The position numbers and the translations under genes are program-made. DNA of 64,000 nucleotides. Source: Streptomyces sp. Tue 6430. Its GTDB lineage: Bacteria; Actinomycetota; Actinomycetes; Streptomycetales; Streptomycetaceae. The stretch is taken from assembly GCA_021568835.1 (NCBI GenBank), contig JAKGSH010000010.1:1-64000 (forward strand), given 5' to 3'. Of this stretch, positions 8,247 to 17,037 are shown piece by piece. The notes under the pieces were generated by a model that saw nothing but the letters and a program-made list of their open reading frames with translations, had not been told where the DNA came from and did not search any database. Positions within the stretch are counted from its first letter, which is position 1; the number at the start of each line of letters is the position of its first letter.

Positions 8247-9034
8247 GGCTTCTCGGTGAGCCACAGACGGTGTCCGTTCACTTCGGCGGCGGGCTTCTCC
8301 CAGACGTCGGCGATGGCCTCGGCCAGGTCCTTGACGTCGGTGAAGCCCGCGAACTTCGCGTTGGGCCGCTCGGCGCGCATCGCGTCGTGCACCAGCGCCT
8401 TCACCACCAGGATCGCAGCCGCCGAGGTCGGCCCGTCGGGCCCCCCCGCCTTGCGGAAGTAGTCGGCCATCGAGAGCGTCCACGCCTCGGCGGCGGCCTT
8501 GCCGGCGGCGTACGCGGCGTTGCCCGCGGTGGGCTTGCTGGCTCCCGCGGCGCTGATCAGGACGTAGCGGCCGCGGTCGCTGCGCTGGAGCGCCTCGTGG
8601 AAGGCGAGCGACGTGTGCTGCACGGTGCGGATCAGCAGCAGCTCCAGGAAGTCCCAGTCGTCGAGGCTGGTCTTGGTGAAGGTCTCGCTGCCGCGCCAGC
8701 CGCCGACGAGGTGCACGAGGCCGTCCACCCGGCCGAGGTCCCTCTCGATCCGGGCGGCCCAGTCCTGGGTGGACTTCAGGTCGAGCAGGTCGACCGGTTC
8801 GCCCATGACGGTCGCGCCGCCGGACGCGTAGCTCGCCGCGTCGACGGCCTCCGCGAGCCGCTCCGGGTCGTTGTCCGCGCCCATCACGGTCGCGCCCGCC
8901 TCGGCGAGCCTGATCATCGCCGCCCGGCCGGCGGGTCCGCCCGCGCCGGCCACCGCGATCACCGCACCGCTGAGAGCCCCGTTCCCCATGGTCTTCGCCT
9001 CCTGAGCAGTGTTCTCGGTACGCAGGTCGCTCAC
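8243..9034 (-). CDS. Short-chain dehydrogenase/reductase
   Basis: 263 aa, classical SDR length. The nucleotide-binding motif is atypical (VIAVAGAGGPAGRAAMIRLA in place of TGxxxGxG), followed by NN-equivalent VHLVGG. The catalytic Ser/Tyr/Lys are in LISAAGA and AAYAAGKAAAEAW; the expected YxxxK tyrosine is the Tyr of AYAAGK, giving YAAGK. Start GTG 9034 overlaps the upstream stop (GTGA), as does its own stop with ltaE. The substrate is unknown; the context with threonine aldolase suggests a small hydroxy-amino or aldehyde substrate (inference). Confidence 0.88.
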   Translation of the reverse strand: MSDLRTENTAQEAKTMGNGALSGAVIAVAGAGGPAGRAAMIRLAEAGATVMGADNDPERLAEAVDAASYASGGATVMGEPVDLLDLKSTQDWAARIERDLGRVDGLVHLVGGWRGSETFTKTSLDDWDFLELLLIRTVQHTSLAFHEALQRSDRGRYVLISAAGASKPTAGNAAYAAGKAAAEAWTLSMADYFRKAGGPDGPTSAAAILVVKALVHDAMRAERPNAKFAGFTDVKDLAEAIADVWEKPAAEVNGHRLWLTEKP

Positions 9035-10428
9035 GCGGCGATCCGCTCGGCGCCGTCCGCGGTGATGCCCCGGGTGGAGGCGATCACGTTCTTCAGCTTC
9101 TTGGACAGCGCCTCATAGAACATGCTCAGCGGAAACTCGTCCGGAAGCACGTCGTCGACGAGCTTGCGGGGCGGCTGGGTCAGGTCCAGGGCGTCCGGAC
9201 CCTTGGCCCACTTGGAGCCGGGGTGCGGGGCGAGGTAGGTGGAGACCAGCTCGTAACCGGCGAACCAGTGGACGAGCTTGGGGCGGTCGATGCCGTCGCG
9301 GTAGAGCTTCTCGATCTCGGCGCACAGCTCGTTGGTGACCTGCGGGGCGCGCTGCCAGTCGATGTGCAGCTTGTTGTCGGTCCAGCGGACGACGTCGTGC
9401 TTGTGCAGGTAGGCGAAGAGGAGCTGGCCGCCGAGGCCGTCGTAGTTGCGCACCCGCTCGCCGGTGACCGGGAAGCGGAACATGCGGTCGAAGAGGACCG
9501 CGTACTGCACGTCACGGGCCTGCGGGACGCCGTCGGCCTCCAGCTTCACGGCCTCCTTGAAGGCGGTGAGGTCGCAGCGCAGCTCCTCCAGGCCGTACAT
9601 CCAGAACGGCTGGCGCTGCTTGATCATGAAGGGATCGAAGGGCAGGTCGCCGTGGCTGTGGGTGCGGTCGTGGACCATGTCCCACAGGACGAAGGCCTCC
9701 TCGCAGCGCTTCTGGTCGTGGACCATGGCGGCGACGTCCTCGGGCAGTTCCAGGCCCAGGACGCCGACCGCGGCGTCGGTGACGCGACGGAAGCGGGCGG
9801 CCTCGCGGTCGCAGAAGATGCCACCCCAGGAGAAACGTTCCGGCGCCTCGCGGACGGCGATGGTCTCCGGGAAGAGCACGGCCGAGTTGGTGTCGTAGCC
9901 GGCCGTGAAGTCCTCGAAGGTGATCCCGCAGAACAGCGGGTTGTCGTAGCGGGTGCGCTCCAGCTCGGCCAGCCAGTCCGGCCAGACCATGCGCAGCACG
10001 ACCGCCTCGAGGTTGCGGTCCGGGTTGCCGTTCTGCGTGTACATCGGGAAGACGACCAGGTGCTGGAGGCCGTCCGCGCGGTGGGCGGCGGGCTGGAAGG
10101 CCAGCAGCGAGTCCAGGAAGTCCGGCACCTCGAAGCCGCCCTCGGCCCACCGGCGCAGGTCCTGCACCAGAGCGCGGTGGTAGTCGGCGTCGTGCGGGAG
10201 CAGCGGGGACAGTTCCTCGACCGCGGCCGTCACGCGCCGCACGGCCTGTTCGGCGTCGGCACGCTCAGGGGCGCCCTCGGCCGCGAAGTCGATCGATCCG
10301 TCCTTCGCCTGCCAGGGCCGGATCCGCTCCACGGCATCCTTGAGCACGGGCCAGGCCGGGTGCTCCACCACCCTGACCACGGGAGGAACGTGCCCCTCCG
10401 AACCCACCTGCACAAGAATTTCCGTCAT
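9031..10428 (-). CDS. DUF6421 family protein
   Basis: About 465 aa from ATG 10428, which has a strong GGAGGATGGG ribosome site; the frame stays open further upstream. Large soluble protein conserved in actinobacteria and not biochemically characterised. Recognisable blocks are VFPMYTQNGNPDRNLEAVV, WDMVHDRTHSHGDLPFDPF (a His-rich HDRTHSHGD that could bind metal) and HWFAGYELVSTYLAPHPGS. It is first in the DUF6421-SDR-ltaE operon, whose three genes are joined by 4-base overlaps, implying coordinated amounts of the products. Confidence 0.85.
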   Translation of the reverse strand: MTEILVQVGSEGHVPPVVRVVEHPAWPVLKDAVERIRPWQAKDGSIDFAAEGAPERADAEQAVRRVTAAVEELSPLLPHDADYHRALVQDLRRWAEGGFEVPDFLDSLLAFQPAAHRADGLQHLVVFPMYTQNGNPDRNLEAVVLRMVWPDWLAELERTRYDNPLFCGITFEDFTAGYDTNSAVLFPETIAVREAPERFSWGGIFCDREAARFRRVTDAAVGVLGLELPEDVAAMVHDQKRCEEAFVLWDMVHDRTHSHGDLPFDPFMIKQRQPFWMYGLEELRCDLTAFKEAVKLEADGVPQARDVQYAVLFDRMFRFPVTGERVRNYDGLGGQLLFAYLHKHDVVRWTDNKLHIDWQRAPQVTNELCAEIEKLYRDGIDRPKLVHWFAGYELVSTYLAPHPGSKWAKGPDALDLTQPPRKLVDDVLPDEFPLSMFYEALSKKLKNVIASTRGITADGAERIAA

Positions 10429-10650
10429 GTCCCATCCTCCACGAAGAACCTTACGTACGGACACCGTAGGCATAAGAGGTTTCTTCCAGCAAGATGACCT
10501 TCGGGAAAATATCCTGCCCATCCCCATGGTCACCGCGTTTTTTCCTGCACGTCATCGGGCGGTCGGAGGATTCCGGCGCCGGCCGCAGGGTAGGGGTCCC
10601 CGCGGTGCGCGCCGACCGCACCTGTTTCGTCCAGGGAAGCGAGTCGCGAC

Positions 10651-11448
10651 GTGAACGTCCCCGCCATCGGCCACCGCGGAGTCATGGGCGTCGAGCCCGA
10701 GAACACCCTCAGGTCGTTCGTCGCCGCCGAGCGGGCCGGTCTCGACGCGGTCGAGCTGGATCTGCACCTGAGCAAGGACGGCGCGCTCGTGGTCATGCAC
10801 GACGCGGACGTGGACCGCACCACGGACGGCAGCGGACCGGTCGCCGACCACACCCTCGCGGAACTGCGCGCCCTGGACGCCGGGCTCGGCGAGCGGGTGC
10901 CGGTCTTCGAGGAGGTCCTGGCGGCGGTGTCGGTGCCGATCCAGGCCGAGATCAAGGACGTGCAGGCGGCGCGGGCGCTCGCCGAGGTGATGCGGGAGCG
11001 GGACCTGGTGGGGCGGGTGGAGGTGTCCTCGTTCCACGACGAGGCCGTCGCCGAGATCGCCCGGCTGGTTCCCGGCGTGCGCACCGCGCTCATCGACGGC
11101 CTCCACCCCGTCCGGACCACCCCGGGCGGGCGGATCCCCCAGCGCCCCGGCATCGCGGAACGCGCGGTGGCCGTCGGCGCCGCGACCGTGTGCCTGAAGC
11201 TGCGGCGGCTCACCCTGGAGATCGTCGAGGAGGTCCGCGGGCACGACCTGCGGATCATCGGCTGGGTGGTCAACACCCCGGACCAGCTGCGCCTGGCCCG
11301 GGCCTTCGGACTGGACGGCGTGACCACGGACCGGCCGGAGATCGGGGGCGCGGGCCGGGTCGGGGGCGGGGTCGGGAGCAGGGGCTCCGGTCGGCCGGAG
11401 GCCGAGAACGCCGGCCGGCCAGGGAGCGGGGACGTCGGCCTGCCGTAG
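10651..11448 (+). CDS. Glycerophosphodiester phosphodiesterase
   Basis: 265 aa. TIM-barrel GDPD motifs are HRG (AIGHRGVMGVEPENT), the metal ligands in VELDLHLSKDGALVVMHD and EIKD. It hydrolyses glycerophosphodiesters to sn-glycerol-3-phosphate and an alcohol; no signal peptide, so cytoplasmic. The ribosome site is weak (AGCGAGTCGCG). The last 30 or so residues are Gly/Arg low complexity, continuing into a GC-repetitive intergenic stretch. No adjoining gene shares its strand. Confidence 0.9.
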   Translation: MNVPAIGHRGVMGVEPENTLRSFVAAERAGLDAVELDLHLSKDGALVVMHDADVDRTTDGSGPVADHTLAELRALDAGLGERVPVFEEVLAAVSVPIQAEIKDVQAARALAEVMRERDLVGRVEVSSFHDEAVAEIARLVPGVRTALIDGLHPVRTTPGGRIPQRPGIAERAVAVGAATVCLKLRRLTLEIVEEVRGHDLRIIGWVVNTPDQLRLARAFGLDGVTTDRPEIGGAGRVGGGVGSRGSGRPEAENAGRPGSGDVGLP

Positions 11449-11666
11449 GTCCGACGCCGACGGCCGCACAGCGGGCCCGCCCGGCGGTCGCAGTGGGCGG
11501 ACCCACCGGCCGCATCCGGGGACAGCGGCCGGTCGGGCAGGCGGGGTCACCGGCCGGCCCGGGAGGGCGGCACCGGCCGGTCCGGGAGCGAGGTCACCGG
11601 TCGGCCCCGGCTCGGGCGCCCCGGCCGGCCGGAGGCCGGGCACTCCGCCGTTTCACGGCGTGGGGC
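11449..11666. other. GC-repetitive intergenic stretch
   Basis: 218 bases between convergent genes. They contain imperfect repeats of CCGGCCGG and of GGTCACCGGYCGGCCC-like units (about 11545-11635) that can fold extensively. No gene is visible. It may act as a bidirectional transcription barrier. Confidence 0.4.
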
Positions 11667-12206
11667 TCATCCGAGGGGCTTGACCAGCAGCTCGAACTGG
11701 AGGTCGTCGCGCTGCGGGACGCCGAAGCGCTCGTCGCCGTAGGGGAACGGTGTCATCCGGCCGGTACGGCGGTAGCCGCGCCGCTCGTACCAGGCGATGA
11801 GGTCGTCGCGCACCGAGATCACCGTCATGTGCATCTCCGTGACGCCCCATTCGGCGCGGGCCCGGCGCTCGGCCTCCTCCAGCACCGTCCGGCCGAGACC
11901 GCCGCCCTGGACGGTGGGGCTGACCGCGAACATGCCGAAGTAGGCGTACTCGCCGCGGTGTTCGAGCTGGCAGCAGGCGACGAGCCGGCCGTCCCGCTCC
12001 ACCGTGAGCAGGCGGGCGTCGGGCGACTTGATGATCTCCCGGACGCCTTCGGGGTCGGTGCGCTGCCCTTCCAGGATGTCCGCCTCCGTGGTCCAGCCGG
12101 CCCGGCTGGAGTCCCCGCGGTAGGCCGACTCGACGAGCGCGACCAGCGCGTCCACGTCGGCGTCGGCGGCGTCACGGAAGCTGACATCGGTGGCGGTGGT
12201 GTCCAT
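11667..12206 (-). CDS. GNAT family N-acetyltransferase
   Basis: 179 aa. The GNAT acetyl-CoA site is in FAVSPTVQGGGLGRTVLEEAE (Q-x-x-G-x-G/A), with the C-terminal DLIAWYERRGYRRTGRM motif (Y-E-R-x-G-F/Y). The substrate cannot be inferred. Start ATG 12206 (MDTTATDVSFRDAADAD). It is divergent from the VOC gene at 12276, with a 70-base shared promoter region. Confidence 0.92.
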   Translation of the reverse strand: MDTTATDVSFRDAADADVDALVALVESAYRGDSSRAGWTTEADILEGQRTDPEGVREIIKSPDARLLTVERDGRLVACCQLEHRGEYAYFGMFAVSPTVQGGGLGRTVLEEAERRARAEWGVTEMHMTVISVRDDLIAWYERRGYRRTGRMTPFPYGDERFGVPQRDDLQFELLVKPLG

Positions 12207-12275
12207 ACGGGGCTCTCCGGATCTGTGGCGCGGCTGGGCACCGCCGAGCCTAACCGTCGCCTACGCTCCGGATGC

Positions 12276-12668
12276 ATGGTGCATGTACTCAGCAGTCGAA
12301 TCCTGCTCCGCCCCACCGACCCCGAGCGCTCCCGCGCCTTCTACGGACAGCAGCTGGGTCTCGCCGTGTACCGGGAGTTCGGTACGGGCCCGGAGCGGGG
12401 CACCGTCTACTTCCTCGGCGGCGGGTTCCTGGAGGTCTCGGGGCGAGCCCAGACCCCGCCGGACCCCGCCGTACGGCTGTGGATGCAGGTCCCCGACGCG
12501 GCGGCGGCCCACGAGGAGCTGGTGGAGGCAGGGGTGGGGATCGTACGGCCGCCGGTGAAGGAGCCGTGGGGTCTGGTGGAGATGTGGATCGCCGACCCGG
12601 ACGGGACGCCGATCGTGCTGGTGGAGGTGCCGGGTGATCATCCGCTGCGGTACCGGCCGGGCATCTGA
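12276..12668 (+). CDS. VOC family protein (glyoxalase/bleomycin-resistance fold)
   Basis: 130 aa single vicinal-oxygen-chelate domain: RPTDPERSRAFYGQQLGL at the N-terminus and GLVEMWIADPDGTPIVLVEV at the C-terminus, with Glu in the usual metal position. ATG 12276 (MVHVLSSRILL) is preferred over ATG 12272, which is in another frame. It could be a dioxygenase, glyoxalase or binding protein; the family alone does not say. Confidence 0.87.
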   Translation: MVHVLSSRILLRPTDPERSRAFYGQQLGLAVYREFGTGPERGTVYFLGGGFLEVSGRAQTPPDPAVRLWMQVPDAAAAHEELVEAGVGIVRPPVKEPWGLVEMWIADPDGTPIVLVEVPGDHPLRYRPGI

Positions 12669-12741
12669 CCTCAGCGGATGCCGGGGAGCGGGCCCGGGTC
12701 TAGCGTGCTGAGGGGGTGCTCCCTCTGCCGGAAGGAACGCC

Positions 12742-13506
12742 ATGAAGCTCGACGTGCCCGTGCCCGGCGGGCCCTGCTGGGCCGAGCTGGGCACCGACGA
12801 CCTGGCGGCCGCCCAGCGGTTCTACGCGGAGCTGTTCGGCTGGCGGTGCGAGACCGATCCGCGGGAGGAGGCGGGCGGCTACACCGTCGCGCACCTCGGG
12901 GACGCCGCCGTCGCCGCGCTCAGCCCCCTCTACCAGAAGAGCCAGCCGGTGGCCTGGAACGTGTCCTTCGGGGTGTCGGACGCCGATGTCACCGCGCGGA
13001 TGATCGAGGAGGCCGGGGGCAAGGTGCTGGTCGGCCCGATGGACGTGTTCGACATGGGCCGCTTCGTCGTCGCCCTCGATCCCGGCGGCGCCGCCTTCCA
13101 GCTGTGGCAGGCGCAGGCCTTCCCGGGGGCGGGCCTGTTCAACGCGCCCGGCTCGCTGGGCTGGGTGGAACTGCTGACCCGCGACACCGCGCGGGCGGAG
13201 GCGTTCTACACCACCGTGTTCGGGTGGACCGTGGGCACCTCCGAGTACTACACGCGGTGGGGTGTCGGCGGCGTCGACTTCGGCGGCATGATCGCGATGG
13301 ACGACAAGTTCCCGCCCGAGGTGCCGCCGCACTGGCTGCCGTACTTCGCGGTGGCCGACGTGGACGCCGCGGCCGCGACGGCCGGACGGGCGGCCGGCAC
13401 GGCGCTGATGGAGCCGACCTCGGTGCCGGACGGCCCGCGGATCGCGGTGTTGCGGGACCCGCGGGGAGCCTTGTTCGGCGTGTACCGGACCGGCGACGAG
13501 CCCTGA
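12742..13506 (+). CDS. Two-domain VOC family protein
   Basis: 254 aa made of two VOC repeats (about residues 8-122 and 130-252). Each has the WAEL/WVEL...FYxxxFGW start (DLAAAQRFYAELFGWR, TARAEAFYTTVFGWTV) and a DPxGAxFxx(W/Y) end. This layout matches the actinobacterial hydroxylase-like CFP30B group. Start ATG 12742 follows GGAAGGA. It is 73 bases downstream of the previous VOC gene and may be cotranscribed with it. Confidence 0.9.
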   Translation: MKLDVPVPGGPCWAELGTDDLAAAQRFYAELFGWRCETDPREEAGGYTVAHLGDAAVAALSPLYQKSQPVAWNVSFGVSDADVTARMIEEAGGKVLVGPMDVFDMGRFVVALDPGGAAFQLWQAQAFPGAGLFNAPGSLGWVELLTRDTARAEAFYTTVFGWTVGTSEYYTRWGVGGVDFGGMIAMDDKFPPEVPPHWLPYFAVADVDAAAATAGRAAGTALMEPTSVPDGPRIAVLRDPRGALFGVYRTGDEP

Positions 13507-13630
13507 ACTCGGCGCGGCACAGCGGGGCGGGGCACGGCGTAGCCGGGGTCGGCCTGGGCTCCGGCTTCTGCCTGGGCTCCGACGTCGGCCTCTGGCTCGG
13601 CACCGGAGTCGGAGTCGGCTCCGGCTCCGA

Positions 13631-14256
13631 TCAGATCCGCAGCGCCTGCATGCGCCCCTCCAGCCGGCTGAGCAGCTCCCCAGCAGGTCGGCGAGTTCGC
13701 CCTGCCGATCGGCGTCCAGGGCGGCCAGTACGGCGCTCTCGTAGGCGAGTTGCTCGGGCATGATGCCGTCCACCAGCGCGCGGCCGGCCTCGGTGAGACG
13801 GAGGTGGGCGACGCGGCGGTCCCGGGCGTCCCCGCGGCGCTCCACCAGACCGCGTTCGGTGAGGTGCTTGACGCGTTTGGTGACGGCGGCCCCGGAGGAG
13901 AACGTCTCCCGGACGAGTTCGCCGGGGGTCAGTTCGTGGTCGGTACGGCGCAGCGCCCCGAGCAGGTCGAACTCCGCGCGGGTGAGCCCGGCACGCCGCA
14001 GCGGGGCGTCCTCGGCCTGCTGGAGGAGCGCGGCACAGCGGTTGACCCGTCCGATGATCTCCATGGGTGCGGTGTCCAGCTCGGGCCGCACGGCCCGCCA
14101 CTGCCGCACCACGGAGGCGACGGTGTCACCACGGGCGGCGGCCCCGCGGGGGGCCGCGTCGCCCCCGTCGGCCGGCCGGCCCCGCCTCTCGTCGTCGCCG
14201 CCGGTCGGCTCACCCGCGTCGTCCCCGTCCACAGGCTGTCCCTGCGTCGCCGTCAT
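13631..14256 (-). CDS. MarR family transcriptional regulator (frame break near the C-terminus)
   Basis: About 208 aa after repair. A long disordered N-terminus (about 55 residues) precedes a winged helix: LTRAEFDLLGALRR, LTPGELVRETFSSGAAVTKR as recognition helix, and RRGDARDRRVAHLRLTEAGR as wing. A G is missing near 13680 (CTGGGGAGC should be CTGGGGGAG); repair gives DLLGELLSRLEGRMQALRI and the stop at 13631. Start ATG 14256 overlaps the FUSC stop (ATGA), so the two are cotranscribed and the regulator probably controls the exporter-like FUSC gene. Confidence 0.87.
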
Positions 14257-16010
14257 GACCGTACGTCCTCCGGTCTCGCCTCGTTGTGCCCGGTCAGGTG
14301 GAGTCCCTGGCGCCGGACCGTAGCGGCGAGCGTACGGTGTCCGTTCTGTTCGGCCGCGACGACCCGCTCCTGGGGCAGGGCGCGCTGCCACCACTCGCCG
14401 CTCGCGGCATCGGCGGTGGCGCGCAGATCGACCAGTGCGGCGGCCAGGCCGCGGCGGGCGGACTCCAGCGCCGCCGGGGCGGGGGCCGGCCGGGCGAGGA
14501 GACGGGCGGCGCTGTCGGCGGCGCGCTCGGCGGCCCCCAGGGCCTGTTCGAGGCGGTCGCCGGAGCGGCGGTTGGTGACGGCGACGGCGGCGACGAAGCC
14601 GACCAGCGCGCCGACGAGGGTGTCCGCGACCCGTTCGGCGATCAGCGTGCCCGCGTCCTCGTACCGGGCGAACTCGGTGATGAGCAGCGCCATCGGGGTC
14701 ACGCAGACGCTGCCGAGCCAGTAGTTGCGGCTGATCAGCGCCTCCGCGCCGAAGTTCAGAGCGAGGCAGCTGAGGACCAGGGCGGCCTGGTGGAGGTGGG
14801 CGAGCGGGACGATCGCGGCGAAGGCGAGGACGCCGACGAGGTTGCCGACGACGCGCTGGACGCCACGGCTCCAGGTCAGGGTGACGTTGGCCTGGTAGAG
14901 GGAGGCGGCGGTGACCAGGGCCCAGTAGGGCCGCCCGACACCGAGGGCGAGGGAGGCGTAGCCGGCCAGGGCGCAGCCGAGGGCGGTGCGGACGGCGAGC
15001 GGGGAGAGCGGGCCGAGACGCCGCCGCCACGGCGTTGGCGGCGCGGCGGTTTCGCTGTCCACTCCGAGGATCTCGTCGTCGTCCACCAGGTCGTCGGGGC
15101 GCGGCACGGCCCCTGTGCCGCGCAGCGCGCGGGCCCAGTCGCGCAGTCGTGCCGGGTCGGTGTCGGCGGGCGCGGCGAGGGCCACCTCGGCGCGCACCAC
15201 GAGCCGCTCCAGCGCGCGTCCGGTGTCCCCGTCGCGGGCCGACAGCAGGGTCTGCCACGCGGCGTGCACGGCGGCGGCCGCGGCGGCGCGGGTGCGGGCG
15301 TGCCCCTCGCCGGTGCCGCGCGTGGCGGCGTACGCGGCGGCGGCGTTCAGCGCCTGCGCGGTGGCGCGCCGCTCCGGGCCGTGCGGGCGCAGCAGGCCCG
15401 GCGCCATGCCGACGGTCCAGGACCAGGCGCCCGCGACGAGCGCGAGTCCCAGGTGGCCGGGGATCTGACCGGGGGTCTGCGGCGCGAACAGCGCGGCGGA
15501 GCTGATGAAGGTGAGGATGACGTTGCCGGGCGGCCCGATCCGGGCGGCGTCGCAGAGCGTCTTCTGCGCGGCCGCGAGGAGGGCGCCGACGGTGACGAGG
15601 ACGACGGCGTCGGTGGTGAGGGCGGCCGCGAGCAGCGCGACGGCGAGCCCGCCCGTCATGCCCAGCACCACCAGGGCCAGGACGCGGGCGCGGGCGGCGT
15701 AGGGGCGGTTGTGGGCGTACAGCGCGCACAGGGATCCGGCCATGGTGTACATCGCCAGGTCGAGGCGGCCGAGGGCCAGCAGGATCAGGTTGGGCGGGGC
15801 GACGGCGGCGACGACGCTGAACGCCGGCTTGAACCAGATGTCGGAAGGGCGCCCGAGTCTCAGCACCCCGGCCAGCGGGAGACGGACCCGGGAGCCGGCC
15901 CGGTGGCGGGGACGGGGCCCGGGGCCGGAACGGGGGGCGGGGCGGGCGCCGGGACGAGGATGCCCGCCGGGGCGCTGGGGGGTCGTGCTGCTCGGACTCA
16001 CTCTCACCAA
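14253..16010 (-). CDS. FUSC family membrane protein
   Basis: 585 aa. Two FUSC-type halves are each made of hydrophobic hairpins (for example LILLALGRLDLAMYTMAGSL and YWALVTAASLYQANVTLTWS), separated by a cytosolic region of about 150 residues. The family contains aromatic-acid efflux components (AaeB-like) and uncharacterised transporters. The first 45 or so residues from ATG 16010 are Pro/Arg-rich and may not all be translated. It is translationally coupled to the downstream MarR gene. Confidence 0.88.
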   Translation of the reverse strand: MVRVSPSSTTPQRPGGHPRPGARPAPRSGPGPRPRHRAGSRVRLPLAGVLRLGRPSDIWFKPAFSVVAAVAPPNLILLALGRLDLAMYTMAGSLCALYAHNRPYAARARVLALVVLGMTGGLAVALLAAALTTDAVVLVTVGALLAAAQKTLCDAARIGPPGNVILTFISSAALFAPQTPGQIPGHLGLALVAGAWSWTVGMAPGLLRPHGPERRATAQALNAAAAYAATRGTGEGHARTRAAAAAAVHAAWQTLLSARDGDTGRALERLVVRAEVALAAPADTDPARLRDWARALRGTGAVPRPDDLVDDDEILGVDSETAAPPTPWRRRLGPLSPLAVRTALGCALAGYASLALGVGRPYWALVTAASLYQANVTLTWSRGVQRVVGNLVGVLAFAAIVPLAHLHQAALVLSCLALNFGAEALISRNYWLGSVCVTPMALLITEFARYEDAGTLIAERVADTLVGALVGFVAAVAVTNRRSGDRLEQALGAAERAADSAARLLARPAPAPAALESARRGLAAALVDLRATADAASGEWWQRALPQERVVAAEQNGHRTLAATVRRQGLHLTGHNEARPEDVRS

Positions 16011-16177
16011 TTTAGCAGGTGTTTTACTCGTGAATCATATGCCGCGACGCCGTCGGGCTGCTCCTCCGACCCGCTGTGCTCCGCCGAGTGCTCCCCGTGT
16101 ACATCCTTGCGCTCGCGTGCGCACCGCGTGCCGCGGGCATCGCCTTCCTGGACCGTCCGTCGAACGGGGAGGTACGC

Positions 16178-16818
16178 GTGCACGGACCGGCATCGCCCGG
16201 CTGGCTGCTGGTCGCCGTGTGCGCGGCCACCGGTGCCTACTGCCTGCTGCGGATGCGGAGCAGCGACGAGACACAGCGCCGGGCCGCGGGCGACGAGGCG
16301 CTGATGGGCTTCGGGATGGCCGTGATGGCCGTGCCGGGCACCGTGTTCACCCCGCCGGCATGGGTCTGGCCGGTGTACGCGACGGTCTTCGGCGGGGTCG
16401 CGCTGCGGGCCCTGTGGGCGGCCCGGACGGGCTCGCACCATCTGCACCACCTGGTGGGCGCCGCGGCCATGGTCTACATGGCGGCCGTGATGGCGGCGTC
16501 CCCCGCGGCAGGTCACGGGCACGGTGACTCCGGGGTGCCCGCGCTCACGGGCGGCCTGCTGGTCTACTTCACGGCGTACGTCCTCGTCTCCGGAGCACGG
16601 CTGCTGCCGGCGGCCGGGGGACGGGCGGCGCCGGTACGACGGCGGGGAGCACGACCGCGCGGAGCGGTGCCGGGGGGAGTGCCGCCGGGCGTGCCGCGAA
16701 AAGCACTGCGGGGGGTGCCGCGGGGAGTGCCGTGGCGTGGGGCGACCGGCCCGAGCTGGCGCGTGCCTGCCGGCTGTCGATGGGGATAGGGATGCTGGCG
16801 ATGCTGTCGGCCTTCTGA
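16178..16818 (+). CDS. DUF5134 membrane protein (one frame break)
   Basis: About 213 aa after repair. GTG 16178 has a GGGGAGG ribosome site 5 bases upstream and gives VHGPASPGWLLVAVCAATGA. Five or so membrane helices and a His-rich loop (SHHLHHLVGAAAMVYM, AAGHGHG) are typical of DUF5134. A missing G near 16617 shifts the frame. Restoring it turns an Arg/Pro-rich tail into a Gly/Ala/Ser/Thr linker and recovers the conserved end ELARACRLSMGIGMLAMLS, stop 16816-16818. The frame open from 16076 overstates the N-terminus. Function unknown. Confidence 0.82.
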
Positions 16819-16854
16819 GGCGCCGGCCCGGCGGGGCGGAACGGTGCGGGGTGG

Positions 16855-16974
16855 GACGGGAGACCGTGGGGCGGGGCACCGCGGAGCGGGAAACCGCGGG
16901 ACGGGAAACCGTGGGGCGGGGCACCGCGGAGCGGGAAACCGCGGGACGGGAAACCGCGGGACGGGACGCCGTGG
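16855..16974. repeat. Eight tandem copies of a degenerate 15-bp unit
   Basis: Consensus GACGGGAAACCGCGG, copies starting at 16855, 16870, 16885, 16900, 16915, 16930, 16945 and 16960. There is also a 45-bp higher-order period: copies 1-3 and 4-6 are the same trio. It lies in the 219-base gap between the DUF5134 stop and the M56 start and is not part of a gene. Confidence 0.9.
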
Positions 16975-17037
16975 TCTGCGTCACTTGCCGTACCGAGTCG
17001 TACCTGTGAGCGGCACGGCGCTCATAGTGTGCTCCCC

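Noticed and set aside
14286..16304. 672-aa + strand open frame opposite the FUSC gene
   Set aside because: The composition is Gly/Asp/Glu repeats typical of the opposite strand of a membrane protein gene; the FUSC frame has clear transmembrane structure.
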